NCBI RefSeq assembly: GCF_018199995.1
Contig: NZ_CP073578.1
Coordinates: forward strand, 248,001 to 312,000
DNA: 64,000 nt
From: Photobacterium sp. GJ3
GTDB taxonomy: Bacteria > Pseudomonadota > Gammaproteobacteria > Enterobacterales > Vibrionaceae
Direction: 5' to 3'
Shown one piece after another: positions 27,490 to 37,801 of this stretch. Numbering within the stretch: position 1 is the stretch's first letter; each line of letters opens with the position of its first letter. Below the pieces are notes generated by a model. It saw only the letters and a list, made by a program, of their open reading frames with translations, had not been told where the DNA came from and searched no databases. A program made the position numbers and the translations under genes.

Positions 27490-29556
27490 TTACTCTTTCG
27501 CCTGTTGATCCTCATCTTCCTCCTCTTCCATATTCCACGGCAGGATGCCGGGAGAGACATGCAGGAAGTGCAGGTAGTTTTCAAACTGATCCAGAATGTC
27601 TGAAATAATATCCTGCTGTTCATAGCCATAAACGTCGTACGCCCGGCCGCCCCGGCGCAGGAAGACTTCTGCCCGGTAATAATGCTCCGGTTCTTCAGGA
27701 TTGTGGTCGGTTTCCGGGAAAGCGAAATCGGGCAGCAAATAGCCTCTCAGACGCACTTCATACAGGAACTCCAGTTTCCCTTCCTGAAACACCTCAAATT
27801 TGGCCCGGCAGTTTTCTTCATCATAAGTGACTTCAGCCACCCAGTCTTGCTCCTCCAGCTCCTGTTCGACTTTCTGCATGCTGGGAAAGACCGTCCGCTG
27901 AATAAAGCGGGAGACTTCTTCTCTGGCCGGGAAATCGACAATATTTGCCAGCCGCTTTTTCCAGTAACCCGGGCCGGCTTTACTGCTGCCATGGCGGGAG
28001 CGCGATTGCACATGCTGTTCCAGACTCTGACTGTGATGGCTTTCAATCACCAGTGCTCGCCACATGCCGACTGCCGCGATCAGCATGATGATCGCGAATG
28101 GCAGGGCGCTGACAATGGACGCAGTCTGCAGGGCGCTGAGACCACCGGCAAGCAAGAGCACCGCCGCGACCAATCCTTCCATGGACGCCCAGAACACCCG
28201 TTGCCAGGCAGGGGTATGAGCCACGCCGCCGGAGGCCAGTGAGTCGATCACCAGCGAACCGGAGTCCGATGAGGTAACGAAGAAGGTAATGATCAGAAAG
28301 ACCGTGATAAATGAAACGATCGAGGTCAGGGGTAACTGTTCCAGTAATTTGAACAGGGCGATGGCTTGATCGTTCTGCACTTCCTGGATGAGCTGGGTAT
28401 AGCCCTCGACCATGATCAGGTGTAACGCCGTATCGCCGAACACAGAAAACCACAGGAAGGTGAAGATGGTCGGAACCACCATGACCCCGACCACGAACTG
28501 GCGGATGGTGCGGCCCCGGCTGATTTTCGCCACGAAGAGTCCGACAAAAGGTGCCCAGGCAATGGTCCAGCCGAAGATAAACAGGGTCCAGTTACCTATC
28601 CAGTCGCTGGCAGTATAGGCCTGAAGGTTAAAGGTCCGTTCGACAATATTGCTCAGGTAACTGCCGGTATTCTGCATGAAAGTATTGAGAATGAAGATGG
28701 TTGGCCCGACGGCGAACACAAACAGCATTAACGAAATCGCCAGCACCATATTCAGGATCGACAGGCGCTTGACCCCTTTATCCATCCCGGCCACCACCGA
28801 AAAAATCGCCAGTGCGGTAATGGCCACAATCGCGATGATCTGCACCGTGGTATTGACCGGAATGGATGGCCAGAGGTAATTCAGACCGGCATTGATCTGC
28901 GCGACGGATAACCCCAGCGTGGTGGCAATCCCGAACAGGGTACCGAGGATGGCAAAGATATCGACCGTATGACCGATGGGACCGTGAATCTTATCGCCAA
29001 TGAGCGGGTAAAGAGTTGAACGCATCGACAGCGGCAGACCATGACGAAAGGCAAAGTAGGCCAGTGTCAGGCCGACCAGTCCATAAATGGCCCAGATGTG
29101 AAATCCCCAGTGGAAAAATGCAATCTGCATGGCTTGCCGGGCTGCATCCACCGTCATCGCCGGACCATCGGGCGGCGAAGCATAGTGCAGGACGGGCTCT
29201 GCCACGCCAAAGAACAGCAGGGCGATCCCGTAACCCGCGGAAAACAGCATGGCGAACCAGGCCGGAAAACTGTACTCCGGCTCGGCGTGATCGGGCCCGA
29301 GTTTGATTTCTCCCCATTTGGTCAGGGCAACTGTCACAATAAAGAACAGGAAGATCGCGACAGATAACATATAGAACCAGCCGAAACTTTGGGTCACGTA
29401 GCTCAGGGTTTCAGAGAAGACTTTCCCGGCAAGGGTCGGGTTACTGATGGTGCCGATCACCATCAGTAAAATGACGGCCACGGCAGGAATGAAAACAGGG
29501 ATCAGAATTGTTGAATGGCGCTGCGGTTTTTCTTCTGTTGGGGTTTCTGCTGACAT
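27490..29556 (-). CDS. BCCT-family betaine/choline transporter
   Basis: This 688-residue secondary transporter of the betaine-choline-carnitine family has twelve membrane helices. The helix-8 region carries the family aromatic signature (WTLFIFGWTIAWAPFVGLFV followed by AKISRGRTIRQF). A cytoplasmic C-terminal extension of about 150 residues (EEQDWVAEVTYDEENCRAKF, VRLRGYLLPDFAFPETDHNP) resembles the osmoregulatory tail of BetT. GGAG precedes the ATG at 29556. The longer frame is unsupported. The likely role is import of choline or glycine betaine for osmoprotection, usual in marine bacteria. No bet genes adjoin it. Confidence 0.9.
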   Translation of the reverse strand: MSAETPTEEKPQRHSTILIPVFIPAVAVILLMVIGTISNPTLAGKVFSETLSYVTQSFGWFYMLSVAIFLFFIVTVALTKWGEIKLGPDHAEPEYSFPAWFAMLFSAGYGIALLFFGVAEPVLHYASPPDGPAMTVDAARQAMQIAFFHWGFHIWAIYGLVGLTLAYFAFRHGLPLSMRSTLYPLIGDKIHGPIGHTVDIFAILGTLFGIATTLGLSVAQINAGLNYLWPSIPVNTTVQIIAIVAITALAIFSVVAGMDKGVKRLSILNMVLAISLMLFVFAVGPTIFILNTFMQNTGSYLSNIVERTFNLQAYTASDWIGNWTLFIFGWTIAWAPFVGLFVAKISRGRTIRQFVVGVMVVPTIFTFLWFSVFGDTALHLIMVEGYTQLIQEVQNDQAIALFKLLEQLPLTSIVSFITVFLIITFFVTSSDSGSLVIDSLASGGVAHTPAWQRVFWASMEGLVAAVLLLAGGLSALQTASIVSALPFAIIMLIAAVGMWRALVIESHHSQSLEQHVQSRSRHGSSKAGPGYWKKRLANIVDFPAREEVSRFIQRTVFPSMQKVEQELEEQDWVAEVTYDEENCRAKFEVFQEGKLEFLYEVRLRGYLLPDFAFPETDHNPEEPEHYYRAEVFLRRGGRAYDVYGYEQQDIISDILDQFENYLHFLHVSPGILPWNMEEEEDEDQQAKE

Positions 29557-29662
29557 GGTCTCACTCCACGATTCAAACCTTGTTCCCAAGTATGGCATAC
29601 GTGACGGTTTGCATCTGAGTGATTCTAAAGGCACAAGTGTCGTTTGACACTTGTGCTGAATC

Positions 29663-30424
29663 TTACTGCCGGTTCACCAGATGAAAGCCCAGACTGGGTT
29701 TGATGCGGCCCAGAAGGTACGCCAGTTTGGACAGGCCCACCCGGATTTCATGCTGGTTGTGCTGCAGTCCTTTGAGGATTGCTTGTGCGACATCCTGAGG
29801 TGAGATGGCCCGGACTGTCGCTGGCAAGCCGTTCTGATGGAAAGGAGTATCGACCAGCGGCGGCAGGACTTCAACCACCTGCAGATCTTGCGTCCTGAGT
29901 TGTTCGCGCAGACTCTGCGTGAAGCTGTGCAGCCCGGCTTTGGCGGCGCAGTAGAACGGGTTGGCAGCTTTGGGGTTATACACCAGCCCGGTGGTGACAT
30001 TAATGATCAACGCGCCGGGTTGCTTCAGCAGCCGGGGCAGGGCATTCAGGGTCATGCCGATATGCGCTTCCAGATTGTGGCGCAGCTCCAGTTCATAATC
30101 TTCGCAGCTTTCCTCATCGGTCTGATCCGGTTGCCGAGCCGCCAACTGATGCGGACGGCTCCAGCCGGCATTGTTGATCAGCACATCAAAGTTTGGGTAA
30201 TGCTCATCCAGCCAGTGAAAGAAGGCCTGTCGCTCTGTTTTCTCGGCAATATTCAGGCTGAAAGTGACCAGACCCCGGGTTTCAAGCTGGGCCAGTTTGG
30301 CTTTGTCCCGGCCCAGCACGATGACGGTATTGTCCTGCTGAAGCCGTTTGACCAGTGCCAGCCCGATTCCTGAACTGCCGCCTGATATGACAATGGTTTT
30401 GCCGGTGAGTTGAGTCTGTTTCAT
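29663..30424 (-). CDS. short-chain dehydrogenase (DltE-like)
   Basis: This 253-residue SDR oxidoreductase has the NAD(P)-binding loop VISGGSSGIGLALVKRLQ near residue 15, INNAGWS near 90 and the catalytic YCAAK (YxxxK). The start at 30424 follows a GGAG site; the frame runs on upstream without support. It resembles the DltE-type SDR group, whose substrates are mostly unknown. It lies 100 bases downstream of a Crp/Fnr-type regulator on the same strand, which may control it. Confidence 0.85.
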   Translation of the reverse strand: MKQTQLTGKTIVISGGSSGIGLALVKRLQQDNTVIVLGRDKAKLAQLETRGLVTFSLNIAEKTERQAFFHWLDEHYPNFDVLINNAGWSRPHQLAARQPDQTDEESCEDYELELRHNLEAHIGMTLNALPRLLKQPGALIINVTTGLVYNPKAANPFYCAAKAGLHSFTQSLREQLRTQDLQVVEVLPPLVDTPFHQNGLPATVRAISPQDVAQAILKGLQHNQHEIRVGLSKLAYLLGRIKPSLGFHLVNRQ

Positions 30425-30524
30425 GTGATCTCCTGCAGCCTTCGATGGCGGTGTGATGGGTACGGAGCCAAAGTACAGACAGCAGGCAGAAAAGACTTTA
30501 ACAAAGGTTAAAAAGAGCTGTGTT

Positions 30525-31133
30525 TTACCTGTGGCGCTGATACGGATGCTGAACCCCCAGCCGGCCGCGGATGCGTGAGAGAGACACTTCTGAAATCCCG
30601 AGATAAGCGGCAATCTGGTAATTCGGCAGGGACTGATTCAGCGCTGGGTGCTGGGTGCAAAATTGTTGGTAGAGTTCGAGCGGTGACATCAGGAGCAAAT
30701 CGGCTTCACGGGTTTCTTTCTTCAGCGCCAAACGGGTCAGCAGTGCCTGACTGAGTGATTGCCACGGCTGGAAACAACAAAGGTTCTGGAAATCCGGATA
30801 AGACAGGGACAGACACAAGGTGTCCTGCAAGGCTTCACAACCAAAACGGGCGGGTTCACCGGTATGCATGGCAGAAAGGCTGGAGGCAACATCTGCAACC
30901 TGAAGAAAGGATTTATTACGTCTCGTGCCGTCCGGTTTGATGTAGTAATGGCAGGCCAGACCTTCGCAGATAAACCGCAGTTCGCGGTTGATTGTACCGG
31001 GCATAAAAATCGGCTCCCCGGCCCGGTAGTGAACCAGACGACTCAGGTTGAGCAAGCGCTGCCAGTCTTTCTGATCAAGCGGAACCAACTGACTGAGATG
31101 CTGAAATAAGTGTTCGGTCTGATGCTGTGTCAT
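30525..31133 (-). CDS. Crp/Fnr-family transcriptional regulator
   Basis: This 202-residue regulator has an N-terminal cyclic-nucleotide-binding-type beta-roll (LVHYRAGEPIFMPGTINREL, then FICEGLACHYYIKPDGTRRN) and a C-terminal helix-turn-helix (LPNYQIAAYLGISEVSLSRIRGRL). No N-terminal cysteine cluster like that of Fnr is present, so it is not an iron-sulfur sensor. The beta-roll lacks the full cAMP-binding RxSxxA motif. The effector is unknown. It probably controls the SDR gene directly downstream. Confidence 0.85.
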   Translation of the reverse strand: MTQHQTEHLFQHLSQLVPLDQKDWQRLLNLSRLVHYRAGEPIFMPGTINRELRFICEGLACHYYIKPDGTRRNKSFLQVADVASSLSAMHTGEPARFGCEALQDTLCLSLSYPDFQNLCCFQPWQSLSQALLTRLALKKETREADLLLMSPLELYQQFCTQHPALNQSLPNYQIAAYLGISEVSLSRIRGRLGVQHPYQRHR

Positions 31134-31282
31134 GGGCTTCCTTGCCTGGAAAACTTCGCTGATTACCTGTTCAGCAGTGTATCGTCGTCAGGTTGCATTT
31201 GCCTCTGATTTAACTCATTCGTCAAAACATCCGCCTTATTCATGAGGCGTTTTATTCATTTTGGCTCCTGAGAGAAGGTCGA

Positions 31283-31537
31283 ATGCAAGACAATAACATG
31301 GCAAATAATGAATTTCTTTGGTCGAAAATCAGAAGCTTACTGGGCGTGACGATCGCGACCATCGGCTGCTTTTTCTTCTGCATCCAGGCTTATCAGAATT
31401 TTGCTGCCTCTTTTCAATTTACAACGACCACGACAGCCTACACTTATGTCGCGATGTCACTGGGTTCGGCATTGATTGCGATTCCTTTCTTCCTGTATGC
31501 CGTGAAATCACTGCTATCATTTTTGGGAAAACGCTAG
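31283..31537 (+). CDS. small two-helix membrane protein
   Basis: The 84-residue product has two hydrophobic segments, at about 18-37 (LLGVTIATIGCFFFCIQAY) and 52-78 (YVAMSLGSALIAIPFFLYAV), with charged ends. GAGAGAAGG precedes the ATG. I do not recognise a family. It is divergent from the Crp/Fnr-type gene and stands alone before a 446-base gap. Codon use and the ribosome-binding site support it as a gene. Confidence 0.6.
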   Translation: MQDNNMANNEFLWSKIRSLLGVTIATIGCFFFCIQAYQNFAASFQFTTTTTAYTYVAMSLGSALIAIPFFLYAVKSLLSFLGKR

Positions 31538-31983
31538 TCACCGGACAAAACCTTCACCGCATTTATGCCGGTTCATCGCCCTGAGCTGGCTTTTCTGCCT
31601 TATTCTTCCTCTGATCCACCCGCGATTCGATGAATGTCTCTGTGCTCAGTTGCCGAGCCACGTCGATGACACTTTTATATTCTCAGATTGTGGTTGTAGT
31701 TACGCTCGCAGAGTCATTGTGTCACTGCGGAATTGATTGCCGGGTGATGCTGTGAATCCAAAGGCTGGCTTTCGTGGGAAACAAATACCTTGAAAGCATT
31801 TATTGCGGGCAAAGTGGTCTCTAATGCGATGTAACATATGTTTTGAAGAATTTTGTGGTCGCCATTTTATGCACTTATCGAATTCTTTATCTACGCTTTT
31901 GATTGTTCGTTTCACATGTTCACATTTTTGTCATAACGCTGTGTATTGGCGCATAAGAACACAACAAAAGATGGAAAGATGAT
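31538..31983. other. 446-base intergenic region upstream of the porin
   Basis: No gene or clear repeat is seen. The last 100 bases before the porin are A/T-rich and contain repeated CACATGTTCACATTTTTGTCA-like sequence near 31915-31936. That could be part of the porin promoter or an OmpR-type site, but no box can be assigned firmly. Confidence 0.3.
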
Positions 31984-33009
31984 ATGAATAAAAAGCATTT
32001 GGCAATTGCAGTGGCAGCTGCATTCTATGGGTCTCAGGCAGTCGCGGTCGAGTTGTACAATGAAGGGGACACCACCTTCTCCGTCGGTGGTCATGTTTCT
32101 GTCGGCTTAGGCGGTTCTGAGGAAGGTGAAACTGAAGTACAGCAAGTCTCTCCGCGCATCAACGTCAATGCGACACAGAATATCGGGAATGGTTATACCG
32201 CAGATGCGAAAGGCGAATGGGCCCTGAATGTTCTGGAAGGTGGCGAAGAAACCTTTACGACGCGTCTGGGTTACATTGGGGTGACCCATAATACTTACGG
32301 TCGCGTTGTGGTCGGCACGCAATGGTCGCCATACTATGACGGAGCTGGCATTGCTGATTTACCCATCGCCTTTGCGAACGACTTCCTGTACGACGATCAA
32401 GGCCCACTGGGTACTGCTCGTGCCGAGCGGATGATCTCTTATTTCAATGCGCTCGACCTGAATGAAGCCGGTGAATTGATTTTTGGCTTGGGCTGGCAGG
32501 GAACGACGACCGGAGAAACCTTTGCTGGTGGTACAGATGAAGCCCAGTATGATGATCGCTTCCAGATCGCACTGCACTATTCCATCATGGGTTTCGGCTT
32601 GAACTATGCCTTTAGCACGGGTGATGTCAAGATTGCCAATACCACCTTCGACGAAACGGCACAGTCGAATATGTTCAGTGCTAACTATGGTGACTATTAT
32701 GATGAAGGTTTGTACGTGGCTATTGTGTATGCCATGAATGAGTACATGAACCAGGGTCTGGAAGAGTCGGTTGCGATTGAAGCGCTGCTGGCGTACGCAC
32801 TTCCGAATAGTCTGAACCTGAGTGTGAACTACGAATCAGTTGAGGACGACAAGAATAACAACACTATCTTCAGCCAGTCGGCGCTGCAGGCGGAATATAA
32901 CTTTACGTCGAGCTTCGTTGGATTTGCGGGTTATCAGTTTGATCTCGGCAATGATATCAACGTCCCTGAAGATGATAAGTGGATTTTCGGCATGCGTTAC
33001 TACCTGTAA
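31984..33009 (+). CDS. general outer-membrane porin
   Basis: This 341-residue Gram-negative porin has a signal peptide ending at AVA-VELYNE. Amphipathic strands follow throughout, with the N-terminal VGGHVSVGLGG and GEWALNVLEGGEETFTTRLG (the usual RLGYIGV motif), then a loop-3-like acidic segment with the PEEST-like surroundings of OmpC/OmpL porins. It ends FGMRYYL, a near-canonical aromatic C-terminus for barrel assembly. It resembles Vibrio/Photobacterium OmpL/OmpC-type porins. It is monocistronic. Confidence 0.88.
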   Translation: MNKKHLAIAVAAAFYGSQAVAVELYNEGDTTFSVGGHVSVGLGGSEEGETEVQQVSPRINVNATQNIGNGYTADAKGEWALNVLEGGEETFTTRLGYIGVTHNTYGRVVVGTQWSPYYDGAGIADLPIAFANDFLYDDQGPLGTARAERMISYFNALDLNEAGELIFGLGWQGTTTGETFAGGTDEAQYDDRFQIALHYSIMGFGLNYAFSTGDVKIANTTFDETAQSNMFSANYGDYYDEGLYVAIVYAMNEYMNQGLEESVAIEALLAYALPNSLNLSVNYESVEDDKNNNTIFSQSALQAEYNFTSSFVGFAGYQFDLGNDINVPEDDKWIFGMRYYL

Positions 33010-33036
33010 CGTGTTCGGTAAACCCATCCAAGACAG

Positions 33037-33064
33037 CGCCGCGGGGAGACCTGCGGCGTTTCTT
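33037..33064 (+). terminator. porin terminator
   Basis: CGCCGC and GCGGCG pair around a short loop (about 33037-33057) and are followed by TTTCTTTG, 28 bases after the porin stop. Confidence 0.7.
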
Positions 33065-33215
33065 TGTCAATCACAGTGGCATTCAGATGTCAGTTTTCGG
33101 GTTCACTTTTGCACTGCGATGCCAGCCAACATACTTGCTGAAAGCCGCCCGGCCTTTGGCTGTCACTGGGTTCTCTGTACCCCGGTACTTTTTCTCAGCA
33201 TGATACAGATCCCCT

Positions 33216-34352
33216 TTATGGATCAGATGTTTCTGAACGAGTGGCGTCTTGCTGAGGGGAAATGTCGGCTTTTGTTTCTTCCTGCTTCTCTAATTTTATC
33301 CAAAAGACAAACAGTTCATACCAGATAGCCAGAATGACCGCACCGAGGAACAGGCCCGTCATGCCGTAGTACATCATGCCGCCAATTGCACCGAGCAGGA
33401 TGATGGGCATAGGGACATTGACCCCGCGGCCCATCAACATCGGTTTGAGCACGTTGTCCGCCAGCGAACCGATACCGACCCAGACGGTAAACAGTGTTGC
33501 CGTGGTGGCGTCTCGGGTCAGGTACATGTAGATGATCACGGGCAGAACGGCTATCAGAGCTGGCAACTGAGCGATACATAAAATCATCAGGAGTAAGGTC
33601 AGCAGGCCTGCCGCCGGAATGCCAAAAATAAAGAAGCCGGCACCAATCAGTAGCGCCTGAATGGCCGCGACACCGACAACGCCAATTAAGACGCTTTTGA
33701 TTGTTGCTGCAATCAGAGATGTCCAATGCGCGGCGTTTGTACCTGCTGCGCGCACAGCAACTGTCTTTAACGAGGCGGTAATTTTTTCTGAGTAGGTCAT
33801 AAAACCAGCGGCAATCGCCAGCGAGAGGATGAAGATCAGCATGTCGCCTAACACACCACCCAGCACACCAATGAAAGCGGACAGGGTTGATTTGACTTGC
33901 GGCAGGAAGGTTTGAATGGCTTTTTCCAGGTTCGTGGCGAACAAACGCCACATGTCGAACAGCTTATCGCCGATCACTGGAATATCTGCAATTCTGCTGT
34001 CTGGCCCCGGAAGACTCACCTGACCCTGTTGCAGCGTCTCCAGCACTTGGATCGACGCGTGGTAGACAGAAACCGAGATCATGACGAGCGGCGTCACTAA
34101 GAGCATAATCCCCAACAAGGCAACGGTTGTCGCTGCGAATCCTCGGCGATTGCCATACCAGTGCTGGATTTTCAGCGTCAGTGGCATCAGCGCTACAGCA
34201 ATAATCGCCCCCCAGATCACAGGGATGATAAACGGTCTGATGATGTCGTACGTGAACATCAGCAGTACCAGCAGCAAGCCGATGCGGATCGCTGATTCCA
34301 CCATATTGCTGATGAAAATTTTGTTCTGATGTTGTTCCGGTTGTCTATCCAT
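33216..34352 (-). CDS. AI-2E family transporter (PerM/YdiK-like)
   Basis: This 378-residue polytopic membrane protein belongs to the AI-2E/PerM family. Helices near the N-terminus (IGLLLVLLMFTYDIIRPFII, VIWGAIIAVALMPL, ATTVALLGIMLLVTPLVMI) and the conserved C-terminal block (DNVLKPMLMGRGVNVPMPII and LLGAIGGMMYYGMTGLFLGA) define it. The start at 34352 (MDRQPEQ) has AGGA upstream. Family members export small molecules or sodium/protons. The name comes from TqsA and does not prove autoinducer-2 transport here. Confidence 0.85.
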   Translation of the reverse strand: MDRQPEQHQNKIFISNMVESAIRIGLLLVLLMFTYDIIRPFIIPVIWGAIIAVALMPLTLKIQHWYGNRRGFAATTVALLGIMLLVTPLVMISVSVYHASIQVLETLQQGQVSLPGPDSRIADIPVIGDKLFDMWRLFATNLEKAIQTFLPQVKSTLSAFIGVLGGVLGDMLIFILSLAIAAGFMTYSEKITASLKTVAVRAAGTNAAHWTSLIAATIKSVLIGVVGVAAIQALLIGAGFFIFGIPAAGLLTLLLMILCIAQLPALIAVLPVIIYMYLTRDATTATLFTVWVGIGSLADNVLKPMLMGRGVNVPMPIILLGAIGGMMYYGMTGLFLGAVILAIWYELFVFWIKLEKQEETKADISPQQDATRSETSDP

Positions 34353-34770
34353 TTTGGTTCCTGATTTTGAGTATGAGCGCTGATAGAGCTGGATACGCTG
34401 TTGCCTGCAGTGGCCGTCATGTTTCATGCTCACGGCAGTGTCATCAGAATTCGATCTCAGTACCTATCAAATGCAGGTTCAGGCAGATGATCAACGTCAG
34501 TTCTGTAAACTGTATTCGTTCAGACTAGAACTGATACTTTCATTTGAAAAGAAGAGAGAATTTTAAAAGAAAAAAGCTGGAGATGACGCGGCATTCTGCG
34601 TGCTTCGTTCTGAACGTTTGCCAAGCCTGAGGGCATTCCGTCCTTGTTCTGTCACAGTGACTTCCCTGACATCAAGCAGCAGGCTGGCGATCAAGAGTGT
34701 CAGGAACTGCGCAGGCCAGTAAGCGCGCCCGGTCAGGAAAAAGGCACTTCATTGAGGGAATATTGCGGGT
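34353..34770. other. intergenic region with a possible gene remnant
   Basis: No intact gene is present. On the minus strand, about 34745 down to 34565, an open stretch without a start reads FFLTGRAYWPAQFLTLLIAS then LLLDVREVTVTEQGRNALRL. This looks like the C-terminal part of a membrane or transposon-associated protein. I cannot name it. It ends close to the methyltransferase gene, so it may be a relic of the event that brought that gene in. Confidence 0.25.
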
Positions 34771-35364
34771 TTACTTGATTTTTTTCGCAATCACATGAAA
34801 AGAATGCCAATGCTTGGCCTGCCCGTTGGATGAAAATCCATCTTTATTTCTTTCTTCAAACAACAGGATTTCGAAATCAGAAAAAAGCGTGAAGACTTCT
34901 GGTTTTTTAAAAGAAGTGGTATCGAATTCGAAGTTATTCCATCCATCTTCATTGCCAAGTAAAGTGCCACAGAAAAGGCCACCGAGCACAATACTATGTG
35001 TGATCTTTCGCCATACCTGTTCAAAAGAAACTTCTTTGCAAAAATACAGGCTGGAATTACACACAACGACATCGTAACGATGATAATCAAAATCCTCAAA
35101 GCTGGCATGCTCAAGTCGGATGATATGATTCGCTTGATGACTCAAACGTTTTCCACAAATGTCTATGGCGTATCGAGATGCATCAAATCCGCTGACCATG
35201 GCACCTTTTTGAATTAAAAACGCTAAATCATTCCCCGCGCCACATCCACAATCCAAGACATGTAAGCCGTCGAGGCTTTGTAGCATATATTCCATTCTCA
35301 TCAATAATTGAGAAGGGTTGTATCCGTTGGTTTTATCAATGTAATCAGTCCAATCGATCATCAT
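34771..35364 (-). CDS. class I SAM-dependent methyltransferase
   Basis: This 197-residue Rossmann methyltransferase has SAM motif I, HVLDCGCGAGNDLAFLIQKG, motif II around GFDASRYAIDIC, and the acidic YDVVVCNSSLYF segment. The substrate is unknown. Starts at 35364 and 35361 are adjacent ATGs, neither with a strong ribosome-binding site. The gene and its flanks are clearly richer in A+T than neighbours, and it stands alone next to an unexplained remnant. Recent acquisition is plausible. Confidence 0.78.
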   Translation of the reverse strand: MMIDWTDYIDKTNGYNPSQLLMRMEYMLQSLDGLHVLDCGCGAGNDLAFLIQKGAMVSGFDASRYAIDICGKRLSHQANHIIRLEHASFEDFDYHRYDVVVCNSSLYFCKEVSFEQVWRKITHSIVLGGLFCGTLLGNEDGWNNFEFDTTSFKKPEVFTLFSDFEILLFEERNKDGFSSNGQAKHWHSFHVIAKKIK

Positions 35365-35661
35365 GAATGCTATTGAGGAAATCGGAGAATCTCTGACAAA
35401 AAACAAATGAGTTCAATCGTGTTATCAATAAAATATGATGCCATTCAAAGAATGCATAGATGCTTATTGGAATGTCTCTGAAATATTCTGCACCAGAATA
35501 GGAAGGGAGGTTGATGTAACGTCTCGTGCCAGATTCTGTGGCGTTAATTTTTTATTTCAATATGTGTTATATGTATTGAGGCAGGATGGTTTTCACATTG
35601 AATTAAAGTGAACGAAAAGACGTTCGAATGAGCCTTAGATTCGGTCAATGATTGTGAGGGT
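35365..35661. other. A+T-rich intergenic stretch
   Basis: I see no gene or strong repeat. The sequence is A+T-rich like the adjacent methyltransferase gene, and changes back to local composition near the tkt terminator. Confidence 0.3.
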
Positions 35662-35688
35662 AAAAAAAGGCCAGTCAAAACTGGCCTT
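35662..35688 (-). terminator. tkt terminator
   Basis: AAGGCCAGT / ACTGGCCTT is a perfect 9-bp stem with loop CAAA. On the minus strand it is followed by seven T residues, just beyond the transketolase stop. Confidence 0.92.
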
Positions 35689-35727
35689 CTTACTTTTAGT
35701 GATGAGATTGCTGCGGCGAGCAGTGAC

Positions 35728-37719
35728 TTACGCCAGCAGTTCTTTCGCGGTGCTGACCACGTTTTCAGTGGTGAAGCCGAACAGCTTGAACAGCTCGCCA
35801 GCCGGTGCTGATTCACCGAAGCTGGTCATGCCGATGATGCGGCCGTCAAAACCAACATACTTGTACCAGAAATCTGCGATACCCGCTTCAATGGCGATAC
35901 GTGCAGTCACATCTGATGGCAGCACAGACTCGCGGTAAGCCGCGTCTTGCTTGTCGAATGCATCGGTCGATGGCATAGAAACCACACGGACCTGCTTGCC
36001 TTCGGCACTCAGTTCAGCGGCAGCATTCACAGCCAGCGCCACTTCAGAACCCGTCGCAATCAGGATCAGCTCAGGCTTGCCTGCGCAGTCTTTCAGGATA
36101 TAACCACCCTTGGCGATATCTGCAACCTGTGCGTCGTTACGCTCCTGCTGAGCCAGGTTCTGACGCGAGAAGATCAGCGCGGTTGGCGCATCTTTACGCT
36201 CGATGGCCAGTTTCCAGGCCACGGCAGACTCAACCTGATCACAGGGACGCCAGGTGCTCATGTTCGGGGTCAGACGCAGAGAAGCCATTTGCTCAACTGG
36301 CTGGTGCGTTGGACCGTCTTCACCCAGACCAATTGAATCATGGGTGTAAACCTGGATGTTCTGCACTTTCATCAGCGCAGCCATACGCATGGCGTTCCGG
36401 GCGTATTCCATGAACATCAGGAAGGTGGCGCCGTAAGGCACGAAACCGCCGTGCAGGGCGATACCGTTGATGATGGCCGTCATCCCGAACTCACGCACAC
36501 CGTAGTGGATGTAGTTACCGGAGGCATCATCCGCCGTCAGTGACTTGGAGCCCGACCACAGGGTCAGGTTGGAAGGTGCCAGATCTGCAGAGCCGCCCAT
36601 GAATTCAGGCAGGATCTTACCGAAAGCTTCCAGCGCGTTCTGAGAGGCTTTACGGGAAGCGATGTTCGCCGGGTTTGCCTGCAGATCAGCGATGATCTGA
36701 CGGGTGGCTTCTTCCCACTGTGCTGGCAGTTCACCGTTTACACGGCGTTTGAACTCGGCAGCCAGTTCCGGATGCGCGGCTTCATAAGCGGCCAGTTTTT
36801 CATTCCATGCCGCTTCTTTCGCTTCGCCTGCTTCTTTCGCATCCCACTGTGCGTAAACGTCTGCAGGCACTTCGAACGGACCGTGCTGCCAGCCCAGGAA
36901 TTCACGGGCTGCTGCGATTTCGTCGTGACCCAGCGGGGCACCGTGGCAGTCGTGAGAGCCGGCTTTATTCGGAGAGCCGAAACCAATGATGGTTTTGGTG
37001 CAAATCAGGGTTGGGCGTGGATCGGCTTTTGCCGCTTCAATCGCCGCGTTGATGGCTGCCGCGTCGTGGCCGTCTACCGCTGGAATGACATGCCAGCCGT
37101 AGGCTTCAAAACGCTTCGGTGTATCGTCAGAGAACCAGCCTTCCACATGACCGTCGATGGAGATGCCGTTGTCATCCCAGAAGGCGATTAGTTTGCCCAG
37201 GCCCAGCGTCCCTGCCAGAGAGCACGCTTCGTGAGAAATCCCTTCCATCAGGCAGCCGTCGCCCAGGAATGCATAGGTGTAGTGGTCAACGATGTCGTGG
37301 CCGTCACGGTTAAACTGTGCTGCCAGAGACTTCTCCGCAATCGCCATACCCACCGCATTGGTGATGCCCTGGCCCAGTGGACCTGTGGTGGTTTCGATGC
37401 CCGGCGCGTAGCCGTACTCCGGGTGACCCGGTGTTTTGGAGTGCAGCTGACGGAAGTTTTTCAGATCGTCAATCGACAGCGCGGAGCCAGACAGATGCAG
37501 CAGGGAGTAAATCAGCATGGAGCCGTGGCCGTTGGACAGCACGAAGCGGTCACGGTCAGCCCAGTTCGGGTTTTGCGGGTTGTGGTTCAGGTGGTCACGC
37601 CACAGAACCTCAGCGATGTCCGCCATGCCCATCGGTGCGCCCGGGTGGCCGGAATTCGCCTGTTGTACACCGTCCATGCTCAGGGCACGGATTGCATTCG
37701 CCAGTACTTTACGTTCCAT
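35728..37719 (-). CDS. tkt: transketolase
   Basis: This 663-residue thiamine-diphosphate enzyme transfers two-carbon units in the non-oxidative pentose phosphate pathway. Family landmarks are present: the N-terminal [46 protein letters not shown] with the ThDP/Mg motif, and the pyrimidine-domain [20 protein letters not shown] region. Length is normal. It lies 82 bases downstream of talB on the same strand, an arrangement I recall on the second chromosome of V. cholerae. A strong hairpin separates the two and may set their expression ratio. Confidence 0.97.
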   Translation of the reverse strand: MERKVLANAIRALSMDGVQQANSGHPGAPMGMADIAEVLWRDHLNHNPQNPNWADRDRFVLSNGHGSMLIYSLLHLSGSALSIDDLKNFRQLHSKTPGHPEYGYAPGIETTTGPLGQGITNAVGMAIAEKSLAAQFNRDGHDIVDHYTYAFLGDGCLMEGISHEACSLAGTLGLGKLIAFWDDNGISIDGHVEGWFSDDTPKRFEAYGWHVIPAVDGHDAAAINAAIEAAKADPRPTLICTKTIIGFGSPNKAGSHDCHGAPLGHDEIAAAREFLGWQHGPFEVPADVYAQWDAKEAGEAKEAAWNEKLAAYEAAHPELAAEFKRRVNGELPAQWEEATRQIIADLQANPANIASRKASQNALEAFGKILPEFMGGSADLAPSNLTLWSGSKSLTADDASGNYIHYGVREFGMTAIINGIALHGGFVPYGATFLMFMEYARNAMRMAALMKVQNIQVYTHDSIGLGEDGPTHQPVEQMASLRLTPNMSTWRPCDQVESAVAWKLAIERKDAPTALIFSRQNLAQQERNDAQVADIAKGGYILKDCAGKPELILIATGSEVALAVNAAAELSAEGKQVRVVSMPSTDAFDKQDAAYRESVLPSDVTARIAIEAGIADFWYKYVGFDGRIIGMTSFGESAPAGELFKLFGFTTENVVSTAKELLA

Positions 37720-37761
37720 AATTAATTCTTCTTACTCAATACAGGTTAGTCATAAAACGAT

Positions 37762-37786
37762 TGAGAGCAGCGATGTGCTGCTCTCA
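37762..37786 (-). promoter_or_regulatory. talB-tkt intercistronic hairpin
   Basis: TGAGAGCAGC / GCTGCTCTCA is a perfect 10-bp stem with a 5-base loop between talB and tkt. On the minus strand only a weak ATCGTTTTATG follows, so partial termination or mRNA stabilisation is more likely than a full stop. Confidence 0.6.
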
Positions 37787-37801
37787 GAAATTGTCGCGGG
37801 A

